A stretch of 7,849 bases of DNA, taken from the NCBI GenBank assembly GCA_023423835.1, contig JAFAEW010000093.1, positions 1-7,849 of the forward strand, read 5' to 3'. Source of the DNA: Bacteroidota bacterium (GTDB lineage: Bacteria; Bacteroidota; Bacteroidia; Chitinophagales; Chitinophagaceae). The translations under genes were made by a program, and so were the position numbers. How positions within the stretch are numbered: the first letter of the stretch is position 1; each line of letters begins with the position of its first letter. Below are positions 7,446-7,849 of the stretch, piece after piece. The notes below the pieces were generated by a model, which saw only the letters and a list, made by a program, of their open reading frames with translations, did not search any database and was not told where the DNA came from.

Positions 7446-7849
7446 TCACACCGGATCAACATCCACCACGATTCCCACTTGCCGGAAACTTTTCGTAGAT
7501 TGAATTTCTACGATCGATGATTGAATCTCTGATCTTATAGCGGATTGTAAGGCCTGATCTTTCGGAAGCTTGATCAGCAATTCCCAAATGTATTGATTGC
7601 GCACACGGTTAATGACCGGTTCGGCCGGGCCCGCTAAATACTGCTGAAATTCGGAGAGCAAACTTTTCATTTTGTAAGATGCGGCTTCTGTAGTTTCTGA
7701 CAACCGGTGCCGGAAAATCAATTTGATTAGCCTGGAAAAAGGGGGATAAAAAAAGGCTTTTCTGTTCTCGATCTCAAAATTGTACAACTTAATATAATCA
7801 TGTTCTTTTACAAATTGCAGAACCGGATGATGCGTATTGCTCACCTGGA
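7446..7849 (-). CDS. priA: Primosomal protein N' PriA, C-terminal end (runs off right edge)
   Basis: PriA is the DEXH helicase that recognises forked DNA and D-loops and reloads the replisome. Only the last 133 codons and the TGA (7448-7446) are in the window; the 5' part, with the DNA-binding, helicase and zinc-binding regions, lies to the right. The visible part covers the family's C-terminal region: THHPVL at the start (E. coli HHPEHPLL), then YPPFSRLIKLIF (E. coli LPPWTSHVIV), GPAEPVINRVRNQYIWELLI (E. coli GPVPALAPKRGGRWRWQIL), and the terminal VDVDPV (E. coli LDVDPIEG). The GTG at 7844 is an internal valine, because the frame continues upstream to the edge (Q, then a partial codon). The gene lies upstream of recD on the same strand but about 500 bases away, so co-transcription is uncertain. 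No clear hairpin terminator follows it. Confidence 0.9.
   Translation of the reverse strand, partial: QVSNTHHPVLQFVKEHDYIKLYNFEIENRKAFFYPPFSRLIKLIFRHRLSETTEAASYKMKSLLSEFQQYLAGPAEPVINRVRNQYIWELLIKLPKDQALQSAIRSEIQSSIVEIQSTKSFRQVGIVVDVDPV

Noticed and set aside
1..7849. CRISPR arrays, tRNA or rRNA genes, insertion-sequence ends, attachment sites
   Set aside because: I saw no spaced direct repeats, RNA gene signatures or paired terminal repeats. The only mobile-element-like signal is the Rpn tail, and it has no flanking repeats that I could find.

Overview
The window is a DNA break-repair locus from an AT-rich bacterium, most likely a member of Bacteroidota. That assignment is inference. It rests on low GC by eye, A-rich leaders without Shine-Dalgarno sequences before recC and recB, a PriA ending in VDVDPV, and a Rpn-type tail of a style I associate with that phylum. 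No 16S or other taxonomic marker is present.

Layout, left to right. Positions 1-1982 hold the first 660 codons of recB on the minus strand; the gene runs off the left edge. Positions 1960-5175 hold a complete recC and 5179-6948 a complete recD, both on the minus strand. Transcription runs recD, recC, recB: recD and recC are separated by 3 bases, and recC overlaps recB by 23 bases. This is a compact RecBCD (exonuclease V) operon in an order unlike the recC-ptrA-recB-recD order of E. coli. Positions 6949-7445 (497 bases) lie between recD and the next minus-strand gene. This gap holds one short plus-strand reading frame (7102-7431) that matches only the C-terminal tail of Rpn nuclease/putative transposase proteins, including a run of four 4-residue repeats. 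From 7446 to the right edge is the 3' end of priA, minus strand.

RecB (3'-5' helicase and, off the window, the nuclease), RecD (5'-3' helicase) and RecC (scaffold and candidate Chi reader) should form a heterotrimer that resects double-strand ends and loads RecA. PriA restarts replication at the resulting D-loops, so its neighbourhood is functionally coherent. The visible helicase motifs of RecB and RecD are intact.

The most interesting points are the toxin-less Rpn tail, which resembles the intragenic antitoxins (RpnS) of Rpn toxin-antitoxin genes; RecC substitutions at several positions that contact Chi in E. coli; and two A8 tracts flanking the recB start inside the recC/recB overlap.
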